Positions 1 through 15,978 of a stretch of DNA of 64,000 nucleotides are shown piece by piece; the first letter of the stretch is position 1; each line of letters opens with the position of its first letter. The notes below the pieces were generated by a model. The model had not been told where the DNA came from. It searched no databases and worked only from the letters and a program-made list of their open reading frames with translations. The stretch covers positions 148,452 to 212,451 of the forward strand of contig JAMPIV010003430.1 in assembly GCA_024509875.1 (NCBI GenBank). The letters run 5' to 3'. The stretch is from Oreohelix idahoensis. Its lineage: Eukaryota > Mollusca > Gastropoda > Stylommatophora > Oreohelicidae. Made by a program: the position numbers and the translations under genes.

Positions 1-263
1 TTGCGCAAGATATCAAAACCTATCCTACAAGCAGGACGTTTGAACACACGGTCAGAGTGACAACACAAGGCGTGAAGCTACTAATAAAATCGTTCATGAT
101 TGATAGAACTCTTACCTATGTTGACAATCTCTATTTCCTATTTGAGTAAATGTATTCCGGCTAACTTGTCTCAATTCTAGATACTTTATTAGTACATTAG
201 TCTTGTTTAACAGGTCCATCTTGTTAACAACACAATTTTATATCATATATATATATATATATA
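1..263. other. Unassigned left flank
   Basis: I see no gene or recognisable transposon here. The last bases (about 246-263) are a short TA run that is the left half of the target into which the Tc1 element inserted. Confidence 0.5.
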
Positions 264-4411
<4,148 letters not shown>

Positions 4412-6671
4412 TGTAGTGAAATTGACAGAGATACAACGGTAAAATACCTCCAAAGATAACATGTAAGGATAAAAACATAATGCGTAGGCTGCTGATAGTA
4501 CATGATCGCCCAGACCGCGGGTCATCACCCTCCATAAAAATTGACTTGCTAGACAGGAGGGGAACGGCGGATAAAAAGGAAAAAATATGACTGGAAAGAT
4601 TGCGTGAGACTAGAAAGGCTAAGGAGACGCAATTGGGGGGGAAACGGAGAAAAGTCACGTTTCCCAAGTTGACATAAAGTAAGGAACTCGACAGAAGGGA
4701 CCTTGGATATGTTACGCCACAGTCATTTATTGGTCGCTTTTGCGATACCAAGCCTTTGATTTGAATTCAGCGGCAGAACGCAGATGTTTGGAATATTACA
4801 AAAATTAAAAAGTAACTTTTTCGTAATATTAATGTTAGGAATATAAAAATTAGCTGGCCGGATGGCCCATTCTGAGCAGTGAACTAATATGTTCTTAATT
4901 TTACAGACGGATAGATAATATTGAAGATAATGACAAAAGACAGTGTTGTTCACATCAGCGACAGACTGTATGGAATAAAAAGTGTCGCTATTTGCACAAA
5001 AAAACACGACCTTGAGACGCAGGTGTTCAAATCTACTTTGTAGGGAAGCGAAGGGACATTGGTGGGAGCTGTGTCTAAATATAACTTTTAACGACAAAAT
5101 TTTGGAGGGGAGAGAAAGGTTGGTTCAAAAATCAAGTACGTTTTTGAAAAAAAACAAGTAGAGACGGACAGACTAACAGATAAACATCCATACTTGACTG
5201 AAGCATGACTGAAATGACTTTAGGGTGGGAAATTTGAATTTGAAATAAACCTAGGCAGTGATTGGCCACAGACAATCATTTTATCGGCGCTCAGACGCGC
5301 AAGTGGGGCCATTCCTCAATAGTTGTTCGATGATAGACACAGTATTTTAAAGTGTGGTGATTTCCAAATGAAAGAAAGTGAAATAAGTTCAGGGACGCCA
5401 TACTATAGCCAGCAGCTCAGCTGAGTTTTGCTAGCATTTCTGTGTTCTTTATTCATAATCTGGTAAGATTGAAATTATTTCTTTGTATATTTTGAATATT
5501 GTTTTAATGTTCGAGTGATTTGATACTGCCATATCATAATCTAGCCTTACAAACAAGTAGGGATTTGCTCTAGACCCCCCGCCCAAGTCAGGGTCTAGGG
5601 ACCAACAATATACATAAACTCCAGCAAGGGTTAGGAAAGACAGATCAAGTGTTGAGAATAATGAAACATATTACCTATCCACTTTTAGGGAAGGAAACTA
5701 ATAAATATTTTTCAGAATCTATAGTCTGGGAGGACCTATCTGATGTAAAACCACCATGGTAAATGTGCTGTTTGGTCAGAGAGATCTGACCTGTCTGTAT
5801 GATGTGGTTGTTGTGTCCGTGTTGTGTCCAGACGTGGGTAGAGAATAGAATTTTGACACATAGCCAATACTTTGATTGCAGAGCTGTGAGTTTCAGTTGT
5901 CAACAAGGCGGTGTCCATCCAGTTGGTGATTTTACTCGAGTGTATCTGTGCAGTACGTTGTGACAGAGACCACTATTATTGCCCGCCAGCACGGAGAGGT
6001 GGGACCACCAGATTTCAGCACCAGAGCTACATATGCAAGTTGAGTGAGCCTCTGGTCTGCTGGAAGTTCACCAACGCCTTTTAGTTACTAATACCCCATA
6101 AAATTCCTGTAATTTACTGGACACTGTGTAGTCAATATAGACAGGTGTGATGAGGCCACCCCAACAGCACAAGCATTAACTATCCTCCCAAGTAGATGAC
6201 TACTAGAACATTTTAATAAAACTAACTAGTCTAGTACTTATATATGTACACTCTTGCATTTATTATGTAACATTCCATGCATTTCTTTCATAATTTTTAA
6301 ATCCTTTTTTTTAAAAAAAGTTCTGGTCAACATAAAACTTGATCCAGAACAAATAAATGTAATATAATTCTATCAAAAATTTTACACTCTTGAGTTAGTT
6401 CAGTGTATTATAATATTTGTTAAATATTATTAGTCTGCTTAAATATCTGTGGGTGTATCTATAACTATCACACCACATTACATATCATTACCCTAGACAT
6501 TTTACATAGCTACATTCATTAAGAAAAAAAATTGAGTGTGAGGTCGTAGTGGTAGCAAGAAAGGCCTTCTGACAATTCACAACTACATTTTATCTCAGGA
6601 GCCTTCACAGCTGGCCTCATACATTACATTTAGTAATATCACCATCATACAATACCATCAAACCCACTACA
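4412..6671 (+). repeat. 5' LTR of element A
   Basis: Starts TGTAGTGAAATTGACAG and ends AAACCCACTACA, giving a 7-bp terminal inversion TGTAGTG/CACTACA. It is nearly identical to 11158-13416; differences seen are mostly in A or T runs plus about three single bases. Confidence 0.93.
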
Positions 6672-6676
6672 TACAT

Positions 6677-6695
6677 TGGGGTCTTGTCCAGGGAT
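6677..6695 (+). promoter_or_regulatory. Primer binding site, tRNA-Pro-like
   Basis: Five bases (TACAT) after the LTR comes TGGGGTCTTGTCCAGGGAT. This resembles the known tRNA-Pro primer site of murine leukaemia-type elements apart from about two substitutions and one inserted base. That assignment is an inference from memory of the motif; a tRNA from this species would be needed to confirm it. Confidence 0.5.
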
Positions 6696-6940
6696 AATTA
6701 GCCCAACAGTAATATTAGGATCTCCTGGTTGGAGAAATAAAATTAGGGGAAAAAAAATTGTGAAATTCCCTTTAAAAGTAAAAGTGTCCCTGCAGATAAA
6801 AGTTGGTGAATCTTCACAGCCAGTGATAATTAATTAGTTAACTGGTTAGTTAGAATTAGTTAGACTATAGTCATAAGAAGTACTTAGTGTATTTACTGGT
6901 TAGAGATTTAGCTTGTATATTATTATATTGTCTGAAAAGT

Positions 6941-9900
6941 ATGGCGGAGCTAGCAAAATTCCGATCAGCTGCTGTGCTGACCGCAAAGGAGATGGGAATG
7001 GATGGTCAGATTTTAATTCAATATGTAACGGCTGAATGTGATAAATATATTGAAAGGGAAGATAGAAAGGTAGCTGAAGAGAAGAGGTTACAAATTGAGG
7101 CTGATAGAGAAATTAAGAGGCTGCAGATTGAGGCAGAAGAAAAACGACAGCAAAGGGAGGCAGAAGAAAAACGACAGCAAAGGGAGGCAGAAGAAAAAAA
7201 GTTGACTGCCGAAAGGGAGGCAGAAGATAGAAGGTTGCAGAGGGAGCACGAATTACGACTAAGGGAGCTGGAATTACAAGGCCCGGCTCCTGAAAATGGT
7301 GCCAGCCCTTTTGCCTCAGATGCTACGCCCAGTCTGGGAGCCTCAAACTCAGCTATGGGGTTTCATTTAGACCATTTTGTTGAAAAAGACGATGACATAG
7401 AGGGGTACCTAGGACGTTTTGAGTTATTAGCTACTACATATGGGTTAGAGAGAGAGAGGTGGAGTATAAAGCTATCACAGGGATTGAGAGGTACTTCTTA
7501 TGAAGTATTTGCCAAAATGAACAGGGAAGACCAAGACAATTATGACATGTTAAAGCAGGCTTTGTTATTAAGGTACGAGAAGAATGGTGAATTTTATCGT
7601 AAGAAATTTAGAAATGCCAAACTGTTGTCTGGGGAGACATACCACCAATTCTCTGCTAGACTAGAAACCTATTTGGAGAAATGGACGGCTCTGGGGAAGA
7701 CCCAAGATCTTAAAGAAATGATCATGATTGAGCAATTGAGAGAGTCCATGGCTCCAGACATGAGAAAATTTCTCATGGAACAAGGTGCAGAGAAGTTGGG
7801 GGAAATTTTAAATGTTGCTGAGAGGTATCAGGCAGCTCAGGCAGAGGTAAGTGGTGCTAAAAAGAAGCACATAGACAATTTTAAAGCTCCACAGCAATTT
7901 AATAAATTTGATAATAGAGAGCAGGGAAATAAAGGTAGGACAAACTTTGAGCGGCCAAGAAATGACTATCGCGACAGAAACTCACAGTTCAATGACCAAA
8001 AGTTCAATGAAAGAAAACCGTTGAACCAAGGAAAAAGATGGTGTAAATGGTGCAAGAAGGATAACCATAACACCGAGTTTTGTAGAAGGAAACCTTCAAA
8101 CATTGCTGCAATGAAGTCGGGGACGCGAAGATTAAAGGTTAATCCTAATGGACAACAGGAACCTTATCACCCCCCAGTTTGTGAGGATGTTATTTGTAAT
8201 GGGGTCACCATAAGGTGCCTTTATGATACAGGTTTGGATTATGATTCAGTTGTGAAGTCTAGCCTAGTGGACCCAAGTCAGTATACCACAGAAACAGTGG
8301 AAATACAAGGGGCGACTAAGGACATACCACTCATGACACTTCCCATCGCAAGGATAACGGTGAAAACTCGCTATGTGGAGGGAGAAATCAGAGCAGCAGT
8401 GATAGATGAACCAATCTACCCTCTGATATTGGGGTGTAGATACGTCTTCTTGGGGAATCCCGAGAAACCTGTGATCATGGCGACAGTGCAGACCAGGTCA
8501 CAGAAGAAGGAGGAAGAAGGTGAACCTATAAATGCTCATCCAGAGGAGATGAGGAAGGCGCAGGCTGAGGATAGGACACTCAAGCCCTGTTTTAAAAAAT
8601 TGCCCAAATGCCACACACCTCCGAGCAAGGGGGAATATTTCATGAAGAACAAACTCTTATACAGGAAGGCCGGAACTGGAACAAATGGTCACAACCAGCT
8701 GGTTCTTCCCACTTCATATAGAGATAAAGTGATGGAACTCGGGCATGCGATTCCCTTCAGTGGTCACATGGGGATCAGCGCCACAGGACAGCGTATAGCT
8801 TGTCATTACTTCTGGCCAGGGATAACGGAGGATATAAAAAGATATGTCAAATCCTGCCCAGAATGTCAAAGGGTAGCTCCAAAGCACTGGACTGCTCCTG
8901 CAACTCTAGGGGAAATGCCCATAGTGGGAACACCTTTTGAGAGGGTTGCAGTGGATATTGTAGGACTTCTCACTCGGACCAAGAGGAGGAACAGTTACAT
9001 CCTTACTCTGGTGGACACTTGTTCTATGTGGGGAGAGGCGGTAGCCCTGCTATCAATTGATTCAAAACATGTAGCAGAGGCACTACTTACAATATTTACC
9101 CGATTAGGATTCCCGCATCAAATCTTGACGGATAATGGTTCTCAGTTCAAGGGGAAACTAACGGAAGAAGTTTTTAAGCTATTTCAAGCCAGACACTTTC
9201 ATTGTAGTCCGTACCATCCACAAGGGAACGGCCAGGTAGAGAGGTTCAACGGGACTCTCATTTCTATCCTGAGAAAGCTGGCACACGAAAAACCGGATCT
9301 GTGGGATCAATTCCTGCCCGCCGCATTGTTTGCGTACCGGGAGGTACCACATAGTTCAACCGGGATGGCTCCCGCAACTCTGCTATTTGGGAGGCCAATA
9401 AAAGGTCCATTAGAAGCTCTCTTAAGGACCTGGACAGATGAGAAGGCGGAAGAGACTGTTACCTCATCGTATCAATACGTGAACGAACTGACCACTCGTT
9501 TGAAAGCTGGATGGAAACTGGCAAATGATAATTTGAAGCAAGCCAGGAAGAAACATGCAGCATATTTTAATAGGAAGGCAAAGGACAGGGAACTGGCAGT
9601 CGGAGAGAAGGTGCTGCTTCTACTACCCGGAAGCCAGAATAAATTACAAATTGGTTGGCAAGGTCCATATACGGTTCTAGAGAAGGTGTCTAGAACAAAC
9701 TATAAAATTGACAAAAAGGGGAAGGAGAAAGTTTATCATGTAAACCTGTTAAAGAAGTATCTGGACAGACCACTCCAGGAAAGCACCCCCTTATTGACCT
9801 TGGCTATTGCAACCCAGATGCAAAAAGAACCACTCACCTCACATGAATACCCATTACATCCTTGTGAAACCGCAGCACAGGTAAAAGTCAGTAAGCACCT

Positions 9901-10783
9901 GACTAAAAACCAGAGGGAGAGAGTTCAACAGGTTCTGGAGGAACATACAGATGTATTAACAGATAAACCAGGCCATACAAATTTGCTACAGTATGACATG
10001 AAACTGGTAGACTCAAACCCAATCTGTATGAGAGCCTATTCTATTCCGTTCGCGAAGGAGAAGGCATTGAAGGAAGAAATAGAGTATTTGTTGAAGGAGG
10101 GGATTATTTCGCACAGTGAATCATCTTTTAGTTCTAGTGTCGTTTTGTTGAGAAAACCGTCTGGGGAACACAGACTGTGCATAGATTACAGGAAACTGAA
10201 TGCTGTCACAGAAGGACAAGTGGATCCATTACCAGACACAAAACAGTTATTTGCCAGACTGAACAAGGCAAAATACTTTTCAAAGGTGGATCTTAGTAAA
10301 GGCTATTACCAGATCCCAGTGAAGCCTGAAGTGAGACCTTATTTGGCTTTTAGCACTTCGGATGGACATTATGAATTCAATATGCTACCATTCGGACTGA
10401 AAAATGCTCCGAGTGTGTTTTCAAGGATGATGCGCAAATTGTTGGATCCCCTGAATAACCCATGTATCACGAATTTCATGGATGATATTCTCGTCGCCAC
10501 AGAGACATTTGAAGAACACATTGAAGCTCTGGAGACGTTGTTTGATAGACTTCGGGAGGCGAACTTAACTGCTAGGCCAACAAAATGTTGTATTGGATGC
10601 AAAGAGTTGGAATTCTTGGGACACACTGTATATCAGGGTAATATGACCCTGATCCTAAGAACTTGGAAAAACTGCAGAGAGCACCTAGGCCGCAAACAAA
10701 AAAGGACGTGCGATCATTTGTGTCGTTATGCGGATTTTATCAGAAATACATCAAGAATTTTAACGCTATTTGTGCTCCTCTGA
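6941..10783 (+). CDS. Element A Gag-Pol polyprotein (Gag-protease-integrase-RT), frameshifted near its end
   Basis: I chose the ATG at 6941 (MAELAKFRSAAV) because D and F2 start at the same place; the frame is open to 6887. Domains: an E/K/R-rich coiled coil (residues about 45-110), Gag core, a CCHC knuckle (CKWCKKDNHNTEFC, about 366), protease (LYDTG, about 427), integrase HHCC finger (GHMG to CPEC, about 600-645), DDE core (VDIVG about 671, TDNG about 730, E of QVERF about 766; D35E), GPY/F-type C-terminus (IGWQGPYTV), then RT with FMDD (about 1179). This is the Gmr1-like order. Near 10645 a run of four C bases seen in D is three here, so the frame slips and the last residues are out of frame. 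Length before the break is typical of an autonomous element. Confidence 0.93.
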   Translation: MAELAKFRSAAVLTAKEMGMDGQILIQYVTAECDKYIEREDRKVAEEKRLQIEADREIKRLQIEAEEKRQQREAEEKRQQREAEEKKLTAEREAEDRRLQREHELRLRELELQGPAPENGASPFASDATPSLGASNSAMGFHLDHFVEKDDDIEGYLGRFELLATTYGLERERWSIKLSQGLRGTSYEVFAKMNREDQDNYDMLKQALLLRYEKNGEFYRKKFRNAKLLSGETYHQFSARLETYLEKWTALGKTQDLKEMIMIEQLRESMAPDMRKFLMEQGAEKLGEILNVAERYQAAQAEVSGAKKKHIDNFKAPQQFNKFDNREQGNKGRTNFERPRNDYRDRNSQFNDQKFNERKPLNQGKRWCKWCKKDNHNTEFCRRKPSNIAAMKSGTRRLKVNPNGQQEPYHPPVCEDVICNGVTIRCLYDTGLDYDSVVKSSLVDPSQYTTETVEIQGATKDIPLMTLPIARITVKTRYVEGEIRAAVIDEPIYPLILGCRYVFLGNPEKPVIMATVQTRSQKKEEEGEPINAHPEEMRKAQAEDRTLKPCFKKLPKCHTPPSKGEYFMKNKLLYRKAGTGTNGHNQLVLPTSYRDKVMELGHAIPFSGHMGISATGQRIACHYFWPGITEDIKRYVKSCPECQRVAPKHWTAPATLGEMPIVGTPFERVAVDIVGLLTRTKRRNSYILTLVDTCSMWGEAVALLSIDSKHVAEALLTIFTRLGFPHQILTDNGSQFKGKLTEEVFKLFQARHFHCSPYHPQGNGQVERFNGTLISILRKLAHEKPDLWDQFLPAALFAYREVPHSSTGMAPATLLFGRPIKGPLEALLRTWTDEKAEETVTSSYQYVNELTTRLKAGWKLANDNLKQARKKHAAYFNRKAKDRELAVGEKVLLLLPGSQNKLQIGWQGPYTVLEKVSRTNYKIDKKGKEKVYHVNLLKKYLDRPLQESTPLLTLAIATQMQKEPLTSHEYPLHPCETAAQVKVSKHLTKNQRERVQQVLEEHTDVLTDKPGHTNLLQYDMKLVDSNPICMRAYSIPFAKEKALKEEIEYLLKEGIISHSESSFSSSVVLLRKPSGEHRLCIDYRKLNAVTEGQVDPLPDTKQLFARLNKAKYFSKVDLSKGYYQIPVKPEVRPYLAFSTSDGHYEFNMLPFGLKNAPSVFSRMMRKLLDPLNNPCITNFMDDILVATETFEEHIEALETLFDRLREANLTARPTKCCIGCKELEFLGHTVYQGNMTLILRTWKNCREHLGRKQKRTCDHLCRYADFIRNTSRILTLFVLL

Positions 10784-11070
10784 CTGATCTGACTCGCAAG
10801 GGACTTCCAGATAAAATTATTTGGACTGCACAATGTGAACTAGCGTTCCAAGAGTTAAAGGAAAAACTCACTAGCAAGCCTATTCTCAAACTGCCTGATT
10901 TGACACAGGACTTTGTCTTAAGAACCGATGCAAGTAATGTAGGACTAGGAGGGGCTTTGTTGCAAAGATCATCTTCACCTGATGGGGAACTGAAACCAGT
11001 CGCTTATGCAAGCCGTAAATTGAATGTCGGTGCAGATTTCCTCAGTCGGCACCCCTGTGATCAAAATTAG
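10663..11070 (+). pseudogene. Element A RT end and RNase H, frameshifted and internally deleted
   Basis: This frame continues the polyprotein after the one-base loss. It contains the RT thumb region (RSFVSLCGFYQKYIKNF) and the start of RNase H (LRTDASNVGLGGALLQ), then jumps from AYASRKLN to VGADFLSRHP. Compared with D, about 228 bp (76 codons) of RNase H are missing. The deletion joins two copies of ATTGAAT, so it may be slippage or a template jump during reverse transcription. The copy should lack RNase H activity. Confidence 0.88.
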
Positions 11071-11145
11071 AGTAGTGGCAGACGTGAGGAGTAATTTTAC
11101 CTATGTGTATCGCTGGTTTTGGAACTTGCCATAGGCATGTTTTCA

Positions 11146-11157
11146 AGTGGGGAGATG
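11146..11157 (+). promoter_or_regulatory. Polypurine tract of element A
   Basis: AGTGGGGAGATG lies directly before the 3' LTR start and is the expected plus-strand primer. D has the matching tract at 30120-30132 on the other strand. Confidence 0.75.
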
Positions 11158-13416
11158 TGTAGTGAAATTGACAGAGATACAACGGTAAAATACCTCCAAA
11201 GATAACATGTAAGGATAAAAAAACATAATGCGTAGGCTGCTGATAGTACATGATCGCCCAGACCGCGGGTCATCACCCTCCATAAAAATTGACTTGCTAG
11301 ACAGGAGGGGAACGGCGGATAAAAAGGAAAAAATATGACTGGAAAGATTGCGTGAGACTAGAAAGGCTAAGGAGACGCAATTGGGGGGGAAACGGAGAAA
11401 AGTCACGTTTCCCAAGTTGACATAAAGTAAGGAACTCGACAGAAGGGACCTTGGATATGTTACGCCACAGTCATTTATTGGTCGCTTTTGCGATACCAAG
11501 CCTTTGATTTGAATTCAGCGGCAGAACGCAGATGTTTGGAATATTACAAAAATTAAAAAGTAACTTTTTCGTAATATTAATGTTAGGAATATAAAAATTA
11601 GCTGGCCGGATGGCCCATTCTGAGCAGTGAACTAATATGTTCTTAATTTTACAGACGGATAGATAATATTGAAGATAATGACAAAAGACAGTGTTGTTCA
11701 CATCAGCGACAGACTGTATGGAATAAAAAGTGTCGCTATTTGCACAAAAAACACGACCTTGAGACGCAGGTGTTCAAATCTACTTTGTAGGGAAGCGAAG
11801 GGACATTGGTGGGAGCTGTGTCTAAATATAACTTTTAACGACAAAATTTTGGAGGGGAGAGAAAGGTTGGTTCAAAAATCAAGTACGTTTTTGAAAAAAA
11901 ACAAGTAGAGACGGACAGACTAACAGATAAACATCCATACTTGACTGAAGCATGACTGAAATGACTTTAGGGTAGGAAATTTGAATTTGAAATAAACCTA
12001 GGCAGTGATTGGCCACAGACAATCATTTTATCGGCGCTCAGACGCGCAAGTGGGGCCATTCCTCAATAGTTGTTCGATGATAGACACAGTATTTTAGTGT
12101 GGTGATTTCCAAATGAAAGAAAGTGAAATAAGTTCAGGGACGCCATACTATAGCCAGCAGCTCAGCTGAGTTTTGCTAGCATTTCTGTGTTCTTTATTCA
12201 TAATCTGGTAAGATTGAAATTATTTCTTTGTATATTTTGAATATTGTTTTAATGTTCGAGTGATTTGATACTGCCATATCATAATCTAGCCTTACAAACA
12301 AGTAGGGATTTGCTCTAGACCCCCCGCCCAAGTCAGGGTCTAGGGAACAACAATATACATAAACTCCAGCAAGGGTTAGGAAAGACAGATCAAGTGTTGA
12401 GAATAATGAAACATATTACCTATCCACTTTTAGGGAAGGAAACTAATAAATATTTTTCAGAATCTATAGTCTGGGAGGACCTATCTGATGTAAAACCACC
12501 ATGGTAAATGTGCTGTTTGGTCAGAGAGATCTGACCTGTCTGTATGATGTGGTTGTTGTGTCCGTGTTGTGTCCAGACGTGGGTAGAGAATAGAATTTTG
12601 ACACATAGCCAATACTTTGATTGCAGAGCTGTGAGTTTCAGTTGTCAACAAGGCGGTGTCCATCCAGTTGGTGATTTTACTCGAGTGTATCTGTGCAGTA
12701 CGTTGTGACAGAGACCACTATTATTGCCCGCCAGCACGGAGAGGTGGGACCACCAGATTTCAGCACCAGAGCTACATATGCAAGTTGAGTGAGCCTCTGG
12801 TCTGCTGGAAGTTCACCAACGCCTTTTAGTTACTAATACCCCATAAAATTCCTGTAATTTACTGGACACTGTGTAGTCAATATAGACAGGTGTGATGAGG
12901 CCTCCCCAACAGCACAAGCATTAACTATCCTCCCAAGTAGATGACTACTAGAACATTTTAATAAAACTAACTAGTCTAGTACTTATATATGTACACTCTT
13001 GCATTTATTATGTAACATTCCATGCATTTCTTTCATAATTTTTAAATCCTTTTTTTTTTAAAAAGTTCTGGTCAACATAAAACTTGATCCAGAACAAATA
13101 AATGTAATATAATTCTATCAAAAATTTTACACTCTTGAGTTAGTTCAGTGTATTATAATATTTGTTAAATATTATTAGTCTGCTTAAATATCTGTGGGTG
13201 TATCTATAACTATCACACCACATTACATATCATTACCCTAGACATTTTACATAGCTACATTCATTAAGAAAAAAAATTGAGTGTGAGGTCGTAGTGGTAG
13301 CAAGAAAGGCCTTCTGACAATTCACAACTACATTTTATCTCAGGAGCCTTCACAGCTGGCCTCATACATTACATTTAGTAATATCACCATCATACAATAC
13401 CATCAAACCCACTACA
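11158..13416 (+). repeat. 3' LTR of element A
   Basis: It is near-identical to 4412-6671 and ends CCCACTACA, followed by the target duplication CCTCC at 13417-13421. The open frames in it are shadows, with no protein motif. Confidence 0.93.
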
Positions 13417-13421
13417 CCTCC

Positions 13422-14317
13422 CTAGATCTCACACGGTCACTATGTTGGCTCTAGTGTATGGTGTATGATGTACCTAGTGTCTAGGGGAGAAATGAAATGA
13501 TGGTACACAACACAAACACACTTTAAGTTTCTATGAGGAAGTTAATAAAACCTGTGGTTAAGTTTTTCTTTAAATTAATTTTTTGTACAATTTATTTTGC
13601 CTGTCCAGTCATATCGTTTGGACAGGTCTTTGAAAATGAGGACAAGATAGTTTACATAAAAGAGTAACTAAAATTGTGTGGACAATCTGCCCAAATAACT
13701 ACAATGTTAATATATGTCTGTCCTGTTTGAAATGTTCACAGCTTAAATTATTCTTCCAAGAGGGAGAGTCACTGTGTATGAGGGGCTGTAAGGTCATCAT
13801 GCCCCACAAAAGTCCTGAGTATGACTTGAAATACCAAGGTTTATTTAAAACGAAACTGTCAGATGTACCCAGGTCCTTAACATATCACCTGGGGTTTCTT
13901 GTTGAAAGATAAGATATTGTGTAGTTGCAGAAATATCGATATCACATCACACGCCCAAGCTCCTGCTGTTATCTCTTGAAAACATACATGAAATTTCGGA
14001 GACTTCTTGGCGTTATCGTCACTCCTCAGGTTTCCTGTCACCAGCTGGCAACAGGAAACAAAACCTCTGCAACAAAAGGACACCCTGGCCTTTTACATCT
14101 GATTACTTATTCTTTTATTTAATTTCATACGTGGGTATGGGGTCAGCCTCGCGTGCATTTCAGGTGCACTCACCCCTAGCTTTACATGACTCCCACTTTG
14201 CTGTGACCACCCCTCAGGTCCCTATGGCAGATACGCCACTGTACGTTTACATAGTTTTCCTCAATTATATAATGTGGGGTAACCACATTTCCTTTTATAT
14301 ATTTTTCTCATCTTTTT

Positions 14318-14416
<99 letters not shown>

Positions 14417-15908
14417 TTCAGGCATGTTGAACAGTGTTCATTGAACACGGAGGCTTACTAATATACCCTAATACAATAATATTCAAACATAATCATGACA
14501 ACATACATTAGTTAGATACATTTCAACGTGAGGACTCAACAATGTCTGCTCCCGGCACGTCCTTCACTTTTTCCCAATAGCAGTATCTAACTTTGGTAAT
14601 GGGATTAAACATATTTAATTCCTAAGCATTCTTACCACAAAATCAAGAAATATAAACAAATGACGCTGACTTTGCAAAGAAATGGCCTCAGTTTCTTCTA
14701 CTCCGTCCAGACTGTGAAATACTTATGTAGTTATTTAATTTACTTTTAAATTTATCACAGCTGTTCTCAGCGTATCTGAATAAAAAATACAGTTCAACTG
14801 GCAATGAATAGTGAAAGCTTTTTGCTAATATTTAGTAGCACTAGCCAATCGAAAGCTTGCGACTACCAGAATTCAAATGCAGTTTTTTTTTTTTAAAAAC
14901 AAAAATAATTTCAAACATACTCTGCGTCTGGTAGTCGATTGGCCAGTCCACTTTAGTTATGCCAATACAAAACGATGTTAGTTTTTGGTAACAATTTTCC
15001 TACCGCTCCCCTCTCCTCCTATACTCTTGTTACCCACGCGAATTTTGAATTTACCTCAATGCCTCTCTTCTAAGTCGGTGTCCCCACTAACGTTATGAAA
15101 AAAACAAGCAGGAACAACAGTCCGTCTGGTCGTGCGTTCGTAGACATTTAGTATTTTCTCAATAACTTGGCAAATACTGGGACTATTATATTATTTAAAA
15201 CACATTCTTGCTCAGTGGACTCTAAGCTATATTACCATATGATTTTTATAATCAGTTTCATTATGGTTTTAGATTTTCAATTTTGTCACCGGTCATCGTC
15301 AAATAAAATTTTTTATACAAGACGGCCATCTTCCCCTCTCCCTCATCTCGCTAGCATGTATTTTTCAAATAACTAACTTGTTTTTGTGACGTCAGAAACA
15401 TTACCGCGAGGAGGCAATAAAATTGTCTGCGCGTTTTGCCTCTGTTGGCTTTGCTCCAGCGTATATATGCATGGCGGACTATCAAGCGAAGCGGGGTGTT
15501 GACGTGGCGGGTTAAGAATTGGCGTTAATAATTTGTATTGTATCGTGTAACACTACCAAAAAATGTAAGGATTACTACTTATTACCAGCGTTAAAGTTGA
15601 CAGAATACGTTAATTCAGATAGTTATTTTACGGCACACTTCCGCAAAATCGTTAATTATAAGTCTTGGCTGCAGAATGTATGCAGCAGATCTGGCAAAAT
15701 GTTAAATGTTGGTAGTACATTTTCGAAACCCAAACGCGTGTTAGATTTTTATCGTGGAATCGTTCTATAGGCTTTAGCACTGCACAAAAGGCAGCGTTGC
15801 TGGCGTGTGAGAGGATCACCGTCAGACTCAATAGGGCTGGTTTATTTATTGTCATTTTATGACTAAATCTTACTGAAATGAGCGATTATTCTCGCAGATT
15901 TTACTACA
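13422..15908 (-). repeat. F2 left LTR, second fragment
   Basis: It resumes the LTR cut at 4411 and ends with TTTTACTACA at the internal region. The full LTR (fragments joined) is about 2.64 kb; the excess over the other two LTRs is explained by the TA expansion at 14320-14414. On the coding strand a TATA-like GCATATATACGC lies about 440 bp into the LTR (plus strand near 15460-15472) and is a candidate promoter element. Confidence 0.88.
14320..14414. repeat. (TA)n expansion inside the F2 left LTR
   Basis: The same LTR position holds about 14 bp (23711-23724) in the middle LTR and about 17 bp (43006-43022) in the right LTR, so this tract grew after the LTRs were duplicated. Confidence 0.9.
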
Positions 15909-15922
15909 CACCTCCCATCCTA
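15909..15922 (-). promoter_or_regulatory. F2 unit 1 polypurine tract
   Basis: On the coding strand this reads TAGGATGGGAGGTG, directly before the 3' LTR start TGTAGTAAAATC. The same sequence precedes the middle LTR at 25218-25231. Confidence 0.7.
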
Positions 15923-15978
15923 AAACATGCAATCATTAGCAGGTTATAATCTGCGAGATAACTTAGCTAAATGGAGTC

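Larger units (their letters stand above)
4412..13416 (+). mobile_element. Element A: Gmr1-like Ty3/gypsy LTR retrotransposon with integrase core
   Basis: This 9.0-kb element has LTRs of 2260 and 2259 bp, a primer site, one long Gag-Pol frame and a purine tract. The target duplication CCTCC flanks it (4407-4411 and 13417-13421), and the uninterrupted target can be read at 20401-20440 and 42096-42135. Domain order is Gag, protease, integrase, reverse transcriptase, RNase H. Its LTRs differ by only a few substitutions and short indels by eye, so it is a young insertion. It is disabled by a one-base frameshift and an RNase H deletion. Confidence 0.93.

Noticed and set aside
13676..15855. Short ORFs repeated at 13676-15855, 22841-25164 and 42612-44460 as conserved small genes
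   Set aside because: They recur only because they lie in the three F2 LTRs.
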